From a candidate division FCPU426 bacterium (lineage in GTDB: Bacteria > Oederibacteriota > JAAXVQ01 > JAUVAV01), in NCBI GenBank assembly GCA_030591525.1, contig JAUVAV010000019.1, positions 1-54,581 on the forward strand: a DNA stretch of 54,581 bases, written 5' to 3'. Position numbers and translations under genes: made by a program. The notes below the pieces were generated by a model. That model saw only the letters and a program-made list of their open reading frames with translations, ran no database searches and was not told the DNA's origin. Each line of letters begins with the position of its first letter. Position 1 is the first letter of the stretch. This document shows, one piece after another, positions 35,472 through 43,462 of this stretch.

Positions 35472-36010
35472 GATTTAAACCCGCCCGGATACCGGGAGTC
35501 ATATTAATTGAACCTGATTTAAATGAGGATTCCCGCGGTTTTTTTTTTGAGAGCTACAACCAGAAACTTTTTGCCCAGAACGGTATTGCCGAGGCTTTTG
35601 TGCAGGATAATCACAGTTGTTCCGCACGAGGAACGCTGCGCGGTCTCCATTACCAAATTGAACCCCGGGCTCAAGGCAAACTCGTGAGGGTTATTAAGGG
35701 AGCGATTTTCGACGTGGCCGTGGATATTCGGCGGGATTCAGCGACTTTTGGGCGCTGGGTGGGTGAGACACTGGATGCCGGGCATAAGCGGATGATATAT
35801 GTGCCACCCGGCTTTGCCCATGGTTTTTGCGCGCTGGAAGACGCTACCGAGGTTCTTTATAAAGTGACGAATTTTCACTCCCCCGAACATCAATATGGGA
35901 TTATTTGGAATGATCCGGAGATTGGAATAAAATGGCCGGATTTAGGCCGCGAATTCATCTTATCCGCCAAGGACCGGGTGAATCCCCGGTTAAAAGACGG
36001 GGTTTTTTAA
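35468..36010 (+). CDS. rfbC: dTDP-4-dehydrorhamnose 3,5-epimerase
   Basis: 180 residues, normal length, with cupin fold motifs: DSRGFFFESYNQ, the catalytic His H61 in GTLRGLHYQ, KLVRVIKGAIFDVAVDIR, YVPPGFAHGFCAL and EHQYGIIWNDPEIGIKWP. It acts in dTDP-rhamnose synthesis for a surface glycan. The other rfb genes (A, B, D) are absent from the window. Start ATG overlaps the preceding stop. Confidence 0.95.
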   Translation: MRFKPARIPGVILIEPDLNEDSRGFFFESYNQKLFAQNGIAEAFVQDNHSCSARGTLRGLHYQIEPRAQGKLVRVIKGAIFDVAVDIRRDSATFGRWVGETLDAGHKRMIYVPPGFAHGFCALEDATEVLYKVTNFHSPEHQYGIIWNDPEIGIKWPDLGREFILSAKDRVNPRLKDGVF

Positions 36011-36024
36011 GGGAGGATATTACT

Positions 36025-36333
36025 ATGCCGATTTATGAGTATGAATGTGCGGCTTGCGGAGAAATCTTTGAGCGTATACAGGGTATGTCGGATCCATCGC
36101 CTGAGAAGTGCGAGAAATGCGAGGGCGGGCCAATACAACGCCTGATATCACGCAGTGGGTTTATTTTAAAAGGCGGAGGGTTTTATTCCAATGAACATCC
36201 CTCGGCCAGCCGGCGGCAGGGACGGGAAAGCGAGAAGACCTGCACCCCGAGTCCGTGCGCGACTTCCCAGGCTTCGGCCGGTTCCCCCAACGGGTGTGCG
36301 GGTTGCTGCCAAACCGGGGATAAAAAAAAGTAG
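36025..36333 (+). CDS. FmdB-family zinc ribbon protein
   Basis: Start ATG 36025 with GGGAGG at 36011; the open frame begins earlier inside rfbC. 102 residues: MPIYEYECAACGEIFERIQGMSDPSPEKCEKCEGGPIQRLISRSGFILKGGGFY is a typical FmdB putative regulatory zinc ribbon (CxxC ... CxxC). The C-terminal half is a Ser/Pro/Cys-rich tail (CTPSPCATSQ ... NGCAGCCQTGDKKK) with five further Cys. Function is not known beyond metal binding. Confidence 0.85.
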   Translation: MPIYEYECAACGEIFERIQGMSDPSPEKCEKCEGGPIQRLISRSGFILKGGGFYSNEHPSASRRQGRESEKTCTPSPCATSQASAGSPNGCAGCCQTGDKKK

Positions 36334-36341
36334 GCAGAAAG

Positions 36342-37099
36342 ATGAAACGGTTATTATTAATAATCTGCTTAGGGTGGATGCCCGGGCAATTATTTGCCGA
36401 AAATTTAGTCTTGATGGGTAATTACTATATACCCGAAGTCAGCATTCTCTCCCAACGCAAGGGAGTGCTTAGTTTTATATATGGTGATAGTAATCAAGTC
36501 TCTAAAATAAAATTGATATATATAGCGGAAATATCCAGTGAGCTGCCCGAGGGAGTCCGGGAAATTACTCCGGCCCAATATCAAGAGTATATAAAACAAT
36601 TCAACCGGAACGAAAACGCGACGAGGAAAGATCAAGCGGCTCTTTCGGAGAAATCAGCCGCGGGAGAACCACTTGAGCAAGTTCCGGCTAAAGCAAAAGA
36701 AAATGCTGCTATGGATATTCCCCAGGTGGAAATCAATAATATAGAAGAAGCTTGTTATTTATATTCCGCTAATCGGAAAGATTCCGGCCAGGCCATGCTC
36801 TTGGCCTTAATACTGCCCTCGGCCGGTCATGCCTATGCCGGGAATTGGGAGCGGGGTATTATTTATCCGGTTTTGGAAGTGTTTCCTGTAGGGATTATGC
36901 CTTTTCTGCTTCCTTCCGAGTGGTCTGGAGAATCCAGAATTTTAGCCTGCGGTTCGGCATTTTTTTAGTCAAGATGCTGGAACTTTATGATGCTTTCCAG
37001 ACCAGCGAAGATTATAACCGCGAATTAAGAAAGCGCTTGCGTATTGAAGTAGGGCCGCAAGGATCAGGCCTCGGCGTGAGGATGAAACTTAAGTTCTAA
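36342..37099 (+). pseudogene. Signal-peptide protein with 1-base frameshift at a T7 run (DUF5683-like C-terminus)
   Basis: The first frame runs 36342-36968: signal peptide (LLLIICLGWMPGQLFA), a beta-rich domain, a charged linker and a membrane-type segment (GQAMLLALILPSAGHAYAGNWERGIIYPV). It stops right after gcattttttt (T run 36960-36966). The -1 frame continues at once with LVKMLELYDAFQTSEDYNRELRKRLRIEV, the expected C-terminus of such proteins. One more T in the run would restore a 252-residue product. So this is a recent frameshift, a sequencing error in a homopolymer, or slippage on the T run. Which of these holds cannot be told from one sequence. Function unknown. Confidence 0.65.
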
Positions 37100-37119
37100 A
37101 AGCTTGTTTATTCCCAGAC

Positions 37120-37149
37120 GTAGGGGGCGACGCGTGCGTCGCCCCCTAC
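37120..37149. repeat. GTAGGGGC-type palindrome, perfect arms
   Basis: gtagggggcgacgc / gcgtcgccccctac with two central bases. It sits 20 bases after the frameshifted gene and could end its transcript. Confidence 0.7.
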
Positions 37150-37174
37150 AACTTTTGACACAATGGTTTTGTAT

Positions 37175-37251
37175 TGTAGGGGCGCGGGCCCCCTTGTCCT
37201 GCCTGTCCTGAGCGTAACCGAAGGGAGCGAAGCCGAAGGGTGTGCCCGCCC
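37175..37251. repeat. Composite GTAGGGGC palindrome
   Basis: Outer arms ggggcgcgggc and gcccgccc enclose an inner repeat (cttgtcctgcctgtcctgag, then cgaagggagcgaagccgaag). The inner part is a common dispersed repeat in many genomes, inserted in or forming the loop of the palindrome. Gap 37100-37433 holds these two palindromes and no gene. Confidence 0.55.
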
Positions 37252-37433
37252 AATAACGAATACGCGTGGTTATGAATCCAAGGGCCGCCGTGCTCCGGCC
37301 GGTTAGTCTGCGTCAAAAACAAGTTCCTCTCCATTTCTGCTAGGGATTACCCGTATCATCCGCCAGGGCGCGGTTGCTCAAGTCCGGAATTAGATATTAC
37401 CCTAAGCAATTTCTGGTTAACGGAGAACAGAAA

Positions 37434-38849
37434 ATGAAATTAAGCGCTAAAATGACCAGCGTTAAGGCCTATATGGATAAAATCGCGCCGGAACGGGAAA
37501 AGTGGATCAGGCGAAATCGTTATTACTACCAGGATCTTTTAAAAATGTTGAGATACAATATACCGGAAAATCGGAATATATTAGAGATCGGTTGCGGGAC
37601 GGGATACATATTAAATGCTTTAAAACCCCGGCTGGGTGTGGGGATAGATATCTCTCCAAAAATGCTGGAACAAGCTAAAAAGAAATATCCGCATTTGAAA
37701 TTCATTAATATGGATGCCGGCCGGCTGACTTTTAAGGAGAAATACGATTATATTATTATAACCGATACCCTGGGATACATAGAAGATATTCAGCAAGTAT
37801 TTAAGGAATTAAAAAAAATTGTGCATCCGGATACCCGGGTAATTATTACGGCGCATAGTTTTCTATGGACGCCTTGCTTGAGTTTGGCGGAATTATTGCA
37901 TTTGAAGATGCCGGTTATAAGATTGAACTGGCTTAGTACTAATGATGTCGCCAATCTGCTGCATTTGGAAGGATTTGAAATTATTAAGACCGGTCGCCGG
38001 ATGCTTTGCCCTAAATACATACCGGTTGTTTCCGGACTGATGAATAAATATCTCGTGCATTTGCCGTTGCTTAACCGCTGGGGCTTGACGGGATATATCA
38101 TCAGCCGGCCGCCGGCGATAAAAAAGAGATATAGTGTAAGTGTAATTATTCCGGCGCGCAATGAAAAAGGCAATATTGAGACCGCAATGCGAAGAATGCC
38201 GAGGTTGGGAAAACATACGGAGGTTATTTTTGTCGAAGGCCATTCCACCGATGATACCTTAGAGGAAATCCGGCGGGTATGCCGGAAATATAAAAAGCAG
38301 TGGGACGTTAAATATTTGCAACAGGATGGAAAAGGGAAGGGCGATGCCGTGAGAAAAGGTTTTCAATATGCCCAAGGCGAGATCTTGATGATTCTGGATG
38401 CCGATCTTACAGTTCCTCCGGAAGATCTGGTTAAATTTTACCAGGCCATGGCTGCCGGGAAGGGTGAATATATTAATGGGACGCGGTTGGTATATCCCAT
38501 GGAAAAACAAGCCATGCGGCTTTTGAACTACTTGGGCAATCATTTTTTTTCCATGCTTTTTTCCTGGCTGCTGGGACAAAGACTTAAGGACACGCTTTGC
38601 GGCACTAAAGTGTTAAGCCGGAAAAATTATGCGCGTTTGACAAGTAATCGGGCATATTTTGGCGAGTTTGATCCGTTTGGAGATTTTGATCTGATTTTTG
38701 GATCGGCTAAATTAAATCTAAAAATTATTGAAGTGCCGATCAGATATCAGGCCAGAAGTTATGGCCATACCAATATTTCGCGGTTTCGGCATGGCTGGCT
38801 GCTTCTGAAAATGTCAGGGGTGGCTATGCACAAGCTGAAATTTATATAA
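37434..38849 (+). CDS. Fusion: SAM methyltransferase plus family 2 glycosyltransferase
   Basis: Start ATG 37434 with GGAG at 37421 gives 471 residues. The N-terminal half is a class I methyltransferase (NILEIGCGTGYILNALKPRLGVGIDISPKMLEQAKKKYP, then DYIIITDTLGYIEDI). From about residue 235 comes a GT2 domain (SVSVIIPARNEKGNIETAMRRMP, VEGHSTDDTLEEI, MILDADLTVPPEDLVKF with the DAD metal site, TLCGTKVLSR). It resembles polyprenyl-phosphate mannose or glucose synthases but has no C-terminal membrane helices. Probably makes a lipid-linked sugar and methylates a related sugar. Next to other glycan genes on the same strand. Confidence 0.85.
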   Translation: MKLSAKMTSVKAYMDKIAPEREKWIRRNRYYYQDLLKMLRYNIPENRNILEIGCGTGYILNALKPRLGVGIDISPKMLEQAKKKYPHLKFINMDAGRLTFKEKYDYIIITDTLGYIEDIQQVFKELKKIVHPDTRVIITAHSFLWTPCLSLAELLHLKMPVIRLNWLSTNDVANLLHLEGFEIIKTGRRMLCPKYIPVVSGLMNKYLVHLPLLNRWGLTGYIISRPPAIKKRYSVSVIIPARNEKGNIETAMRRMPRLGKHTEVIFVEGHSTDDTLEEIRRVCRKYKKQWDVKYLQQDGKGKGDAVRKGFQYAQGEILMILDADLTVPPEDLVKFYQAMAAGKGEYINGTRLVYPMEKQAMRLLNYLGNHFFSMLFSWLLGQRLKDTLCGTKVLSRKNYARLTSNRAYFGEFDPFGDFDLIFGSAKLNLKIIEVPIRYQARSYGHTNISRFRHGWLLLKMSGVAMHKLKFI

Positions 38850-38963
38850 GCTGCCAAGCGGTGATTTAACCGGAGCTGTCCAAAATAATCTGGATCCCGG
38901 CCTGTCCTGCCTGGTTTAGTCCCAGGATCAAGTCCGGGATGACAAGTCAAAAGGAAAAACTTT

Positions 38964-39692
38964 ATGTGTGAAACCCTCTCCCGGCACCGTGAAATATGGG
39001 ATAAGAAGAAGATATTGCGGGAGATATATGCCGCTTGGTACCGGATGATTCTGGGAGATATGAAGGAGAGCGGGCATAAAACCGTGGAGTTAGGCGCCGG
39101 GAGCGGAAACTTTAAGGCTTTTAAACCGGATGTAATCTCCGCCGATATTGCGGATTGTGAATGGCTGGATATGTGTTTTGACGCCCATCACATGCCCTTT
39201 GAAAATAATACGCTGGGAAATATCGTAATGGTTGATGTCTTGCACCATCTGGCGGATCCTGTCAGGTTTTTTAATGAGGCTTACCGGGTACTGGAACCGC
39301 AAGGCCGGCTGATTATGTTGGAACCATATCCTTCCTTATTATCACGGCCGGTCTATCGGGCCGTGCATCCCGAACCGTTTCTAATGAATATGGATTATTT
39401 TGATTTAAAGCCGGGAAGAGCGAAGCAAGATCCCTGGGCGGCCAACCAGGCCATTCCCTACCTTGTGTTTTTTAAACAACGGCGGAAATTTGAGAAACAA
39501 TTTGAGCACCAATATAGAATTATCAAACGCGAGAGAAACAGTTGTGTTTTATATCCGGCTTCCGGGGGGTTTGAGCGCCGGGCCTTGATTCCTGATTTTA
39601 TGATTCCGGTATTCAGAATATTGGAATTACTCCTGAAACCTTTAAGGCGCATTATGGCTTTTAGATGCTATGTGGTGTTGGAGAAAATATAA
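38964..39692 (+). CDS. Class I SAM-dependent methyltransferase
   Basis: 242 residues with the SAM-binding loop KTVELGAGSGNFKAF, ISADIADCEWLDM, and the motif LGNIVMVDVLHHLADPVRFFNEAYRVLEPQGRLIML. UbiE/type-11 methyltransferase fold. The C-terminal third (RKFEKQFEHQYRIIKRERNS ... MIPVFRILELLLKPLRRIMAF) has an amphipathic, membrane-proximal helix. Position between glycosyltransferases suggests a lipid or sugar acceptor. AAAAGGA at 38950 before ATG 38964. Confidence 0.85.
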   Translation: MCETLSRHREIWDKKKILREIYAAWYRMILGDMKESGHKTVELGAGSGNFKAFKPDVISADIADCEWLDMCFDAHHMPFENNTLGNIVMVDVLHHLADPVRFFNEAYRVLEPQGRLIMLEPYPSLLSRPVYRAVHPEPFLMNMDYFDLKPGRAKQDPWAANQAIPYLVFFKQRRKFEKQFEHQYRIIKRERNSCVLYPASGGFERRALIPDFMIPVFRILELLLKPLRRIMAFRCYVVLEKI

Positions 39693-39750
39693 AAAACCCG
39701 GGTTTGACCAATATTTGCAAGAGTCTGTCAAAAAAGGACGAGGTTAATTT

Positions 39751-41226
39751 ATGCTGTTTTCAGAAAGTTTTAATTTCCCCCGGAAAGGGGTGGTTATCGG
39801 CGCTTTCATTTTATGTTTACTGGCCGGCGCCTGGATTCTGTTTAAAGATTTGAACGCGCAAAGCATGTGGGAGGATGAAATATATTTTACTAATTTTGTT
39901 ATAGATCAACCTTCTTTTTCCGAGACCATTAATCGGGTGCGGGCCGGCGATCATTCGCCTTTGTACCTGGTTATGTTGCGTCTCCAAATTGGAGTTCACG
40001 CCTTTTTCAAGCTCCCGGTTACGGACGGTAGTTTACGGATAATCGCGGCGGTTTCCGGATTTTTGTGCATTCCGGCTATATTTTTACTCATGGGGCGGGT
40101 ATTTAACCGCTGGGAGCCGGCAGTGCTGGCCGGGTTTTTAGCCGCCCTAAGCGGTTTTAATTTGTATTACTCCCAGGAAGTCCGGATGTATACCTTGATA
40201 ATGCTGTTCGCGAGTCTCATGCTGTATTTTCAATTGAGTATATGGAATGCCGGAACGGGGCGCCTGCAAAAATTGCCGGCAGTTGGCTATGTGCTATGCG
40301 GGGTTATATTATTATATGCCAGCCTGATAGCTTTGTTTTTTGTGGCGGGCGCCGGGATAGGTTTGTTGATATGGTCCCTGATTAGTTATAAAAAATATCC
40401 CCATCGCTGGTGGCAAGTAGTTATTATGGGTAGTATGATTGGCCTGCTTTTTTCACCCTGGATGGGTGAAATGTTTAAAAAAAGCCTGGACATGAGCGGC
40501 GGCTTGCAAGGACAAGTAATCACCAATCCCCGGGAATTGTTTAAATTTAGTATGGAAAATTTAATGTTTCATTCCTGGAAGATTGGTACGGCTTATACCC
40601 TGGTTAATAAATTAATTCGGGTTTTAATGCTCTTCGCTCTGGTTCATTTGTGGGAAAGCAAACATAGAGAAAAGCATGCCCAAATACTCCTGGGTTTTGG
40701 AATAACCTTCTTGCTGCATTTTATCCTGACCTATAATAAAGAGTTTCAATTCGGGAAATATTTTGCGGCCTGGTGGCCTTTTGCAGTGTATTTTCTCGTA
40801 GCCGGAATTTCCGGATTTGTAATACTCTGGCAGCGAGTGAAGCCGGAATTGAAGTGGGCGGCCATAGGTTTGACTATGTTGTTATTGGCCGGTTATTTCC
40901 GGGTGCAGTATCAGCAAATTAATTATTATTTTACCGGGTATACCAAATCTAATTGGCGGGACGGGGTCAGGTATGTCAAGGCAAGGGAGAATGAAAACCC
41001 GGCTTTATTGCTGGTTAATAATTGGCAGGGGATGTGCGTGGAATATTATAATGAAAAAGTGAAAACCCTGCAAATTAATGATTTGAATCAAGCCGAGATT
41101 AAAGACCAATCAATATATTATATCAATACCGAACCGATAGAGAAATATAATCCTGCCAAAGATTTTCACTTCCAAAAGGTTGAGACACCGGTTAAGGGGA
41201 TAGAAATTTATTTGGTTAAAAATTAA
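39751..41226 (+). CDS. GT39/PMT-like membrane glycosyltransferase
   Basis: 491 residues with about ten membrane helices. The first external loop carries the metal/donor motif (SMWEDEIYFTNF), then GDHSPLYLVMLRL and SQEVRMYTLIMLF, all typical of GT39/ArnT-type polyprenyl-phosphate-dependent transferases. It would move a sugar from a polyprenyl carrier (perhaps made by the fusion protein at 37434) to a surface acceptor. RBS GACGAGG near 39735. Its stop overlaps the stop of the opposing hydrogenase gene at 41223-41226. Confidence 0.85.
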   Translation: MLFSESFNFPRKGVVIGAFILCLLAGAWILFKDLNAQSMWEDEIYFTNFVIDQPSFSETINRVRAGDHSPLYLVMLRLQIGVHAFFKLPVTDGSLRIIAAVSGFLCIPAIFLLMGRVFNRWEPAVLAGFLAALSGFNLYYSQEVRMYTLIMLFASLMLYFQLSIWNAGTGRLQKLPAVGYVLCGVILLYASLIALFFVAGAGIGLLIWSLISYKKYPHRWWQVVIMGSMIGLLFSPWMGEMFKKSLDMSGGLQGQVITNPRELFKFSMENLMFHSWKIGTAYTLVNKLIRVLMLFALVHLWESKHREKHAQILLGFGITFLLHFILTYNKEFQFGKYFAAWWPFAVYFLVAGISGFVILWQRVKPELKWAAIGLTMLLLAGYFRVQYQQINYYFTGYTKSNWRDGVRYVKARENENPALLLVNNWQGMCVEYYNEKVKTLQINDLNQAEIKDQSIYYINTEPIEKYNPAKDFHFQKVETPVKGIEIYLVKN

Positions 41227-41711
41227 TCCGCCAGGGCGCGGCTGAGAAGGTCCGGGACCTGCTGGGGAGTTACCCGGCTGTAGATTTTATCATTGATGGT
41301 CACTACCGGTGCCAGGCCGCAGACGCCCAGACAGCGGGTGTTTTCCAGGGAGAAAAGCCCGTCCTTGGTGGTTTCACCCATATTAATTCCAAGTTTCTTG
41401 CGAAAGGCTTCCAGGATTTTATCCGCGCCTTTGACAAAACAGGCCGTACCCAGGCAAATAGAGATGGCATAGCGCCCCCGGGGTTTGAGCCGGAAAAAGT
41501 GGTAAAAAGTGGAGACTCCGCTGACCACGGAAGCCGGCACCTGCAAACGCTGGGCGACTTCATACATATGTTCCCGCGTAAGATAACCGTGGCGTTCCTG
41601 CAGCTTATGCAAAATAGAGATTAAGTAGCTCTCCGGATGCTCCCGGGTCAGGCATTCCTCGATAAACTCAATGATCTCAGGATAGAGTTTGGTCTGAGTC
41701 GAATTTGTCAT
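41223..41711 (-). CDS. hydC: NuoE/HndA-like [2Fe-2S] subunit of bifurcating hydrogenase
   Basis: 162 residues with a helical N-domain and a thioredoxin-like ferredoxin domain. Cluster ligands are CLGTAC and CLGVC, the family pattern. It passes electrons between NADH site and hydrogenase in HydABC/Hnd complexes. Start overlaps the hydA stop by four bases. It is last in the transcript here, whereas the usual order puts the NuoE-like gene first. Confidence 0.93.
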   Translation of the reverse strand: MTNSTQTKLYPEIIEFIEECLTREHPESYLISILHKLQERHGYLTREHMYEVAQRLQVPASVVSGVSTFYHFFRLKPRGRYAISICLGTACFVKGADKILEAFRKKLGINMGETTKDGLFSLENTRCLGVCGLAPVVTINDKIYSRVTPQQVPDLLSRALAD

Positions 41712-43462
41712 TTAATCCCTTTCGGATAACGTGGGGAATAGCTGGTATGCAGAAGCCGGTGTGCCAACTCGCTTCCCGGGTGTTTGAGGTATTCCTCGTA
41801 TAATTTGATTATGTAAGGGTTCTCATGCGATTGGCGTAATTTTTTGCCTTGGTCAATGGCATACAGCGCGGAAGCGCGAAGTTTCAGGATTTCCGGATCC
41901 AGGACGTAATGCCCGTCCGGCGGGTAAGGCTGTCCGCCGCCGCCGATACAGCCGCCCGGGCAAGCCATAAGCTCGATCATGTGAAAGGTTTTTTCGCCGG
42001 ATTTAACTTTTTCCAGGATGATTTTTGCGTTATTAAGCCCGTTGGCTACGGCCACGTTAAGCACTTTGCCGTTTACTTCCAAAGCGGCTTCCTTGAGACC
42101 TTCGGTGGCCCGGACCTGGGTGAGGTTAAGATCCGTAAGCGCCTGGCCGGTCAGTTTCGCAACGGCTGTGCGCAGGGCGGCTTCCATGACTCCACCGGTA
42201 GTCCCGAAAATATCGCCCGCGCCGGAAGAGACGCCCATGGGATGGTCGAAATCCCCGGCAGAGAGCCGGGTGAAGTCCAGGCCGTAGGCTTTGATCATCC
42301 AGACCAATTCGCGGGTGGTTAACACCGCGTCAGTATAAGGAGATTGGTTTTCCATGTAGTGTTCAGGACGCTGGGCCTCGAATTTTTTCGCGGTACAGGG
42401 CATTACGCCGACTACGTAAATGTTTTCCGGATCCAGGGATTTCTTTTCAGCATAATAGGTTTTAGTCAGCACCGAGAGCATCATCATGGGGGAACGGCAT
42501 GAGGAAGCATGAGGAATTAATTCCGGATAGAAATGTTCCATGAATTTGATCCAGCCCGGGGAACAGGAAGTGAGCAGGGGGAGGCGCTCGTTTTTCTCCA
42601 AACGCTGCATGAATTCGTGGGCCTCTTCCACAATGGTCAAGTCCGCCCCGAAGTTGGTATCAAAAACAGTATCAAATCCCAGGCGCCGCAGAGCAGTAAC
42701 GGTCTGCCCGGTGGCCGGAGTGCCGGGAGGGAGGCCGAAGCCTTCGCCAATGGCCGCGCGTATCGAGGGGGCGATCTGGACTACTACATGCTTGGCAGGA
42801 TCAGCCAGGGCGGCCCAGACTTCATCCGTGGATTTCTTTTCGAGAAAAGCGGCGGTGGGGCAGACATTGATACACTGTCCGCAATTAATACATACTGATT
42901 CCATCAACGGTGCTTCAAAAGCCGGAGTGACCACGGTATTAAATCCGCGGTGCATCTGGGTCAGGTTGTGAACGCCCTGGATCTCGGCGCAAACCCGCAC
43001 GCAGCGCCGGCAGAGAATACATTTTTCCGAGTCCCGGATTACGGATAAGCTGGAATCCTCAATGGGATACTGCTTGCGCTTGCCCTCAAAGAGACGCTCC
43101 CGCACGCCCAGGGAGTAAGCCAGGTCCTGCAATTCGCATTGGCCGTCCCGTTCACAGGTCTGGCATTCTTTGGGGTGATTGTCTAAAATCAGCTCTACCA
43201 GGTCCCGCCGGGCCTGGCGGATATCCGGTGAATTAGTGCGTACCTGCATGCCTTCCCGGACCTGGGTTGAACAGGAAGTCTGGTAATTACGGGCGCCGTC
43301 CACCTCAACAACGCAGATCCGGCAGGCGCCTTCCAAAGAGAGATGCGGATGATAGCAGAGGCGCGGGATATGGATGCCCAGAGTTTCAGCGGCCTGCATT
43401 ATGGTCGTCTGTTCGGGTACTTTGACCGGGGTTTCATCTATGATTAAATTGATGGTTTTCAT
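41708..43462 (-). CDS. hydA: [FeFe] hydrogenase catalytic subunit (bifurcating type)
   Basis: Start at ATG 43462, overlapping the previous stop as ATGA; the frame from 43510 is spurious. 584 residues. N-terminal [2Fe-2S] domain (CYHPHLSLEGACRICVVEV ... TSCSTQ), His-Cys [4Fe-4S] (HPKECQTCERDGQCELQ), two [4Fe-4S] (CILCRRCVRVC; CINCGQCINVCPTAA), then H-cluster motifs L1 TSCSPGWIKF, L2 MPCTAKKFEAQRPE, L3 MACPGGCIGGGGQP. This is the long NuoG-like layout of group A3 electron-bifurcating enzymes. It makes or uses H2 together with NADH and ferredoxin in the cytoplasm. Confidence 0.95.
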   Translation of the reverse strand: MKTINLIIDETPVKVPEQTTIMQAAETLGIHIPRLCYHPHLSLEGACRICVVEVDGARNYQTSCSTQVREGMQVRTNSPDIRQARRDLVELILDNHPKECQTCERDGQCELQDLAYSLGVRERLFEGKRKQYPIEDSSLSVIRDSEKCILCRRCVRVCAEIQGVHNLTQMHRGFNTVVTPAFEAPLMESVCINCGQCINVCPTAAFLEKKSTDEVWAALADPAKHVVVQIAPSIRAAIGEGFGLPPGTPATGQTVTALRRLGFDTVFDTNFGADLTIVEEAHEFMQRLEKNERLPLLTSCSPGWIKFMEHFYPELIPHASSCRSPMMMLSVLTKTYYAEKKSLDPENIYVVGVMPCTAKKFEAQRPEHYMENQSPYTDAVLTTRELVWMIKAYGLDFTRLSAGDFDHPMGVSSGAGDIFGTTGGVMEAALRTAVAKLTGQALTDLNLTQVRATEGLKEAALEVNGKVLNVAVANGLNNAKIILEKVKSGEKTFHMIELMACPGGCIGGGGQPYPPDGHYVLDPEILKLRASALYAIDQGKKLRQSHENPYIIKLYEEYLKHPGSELAHRLLHTSYSPRYPKGIK

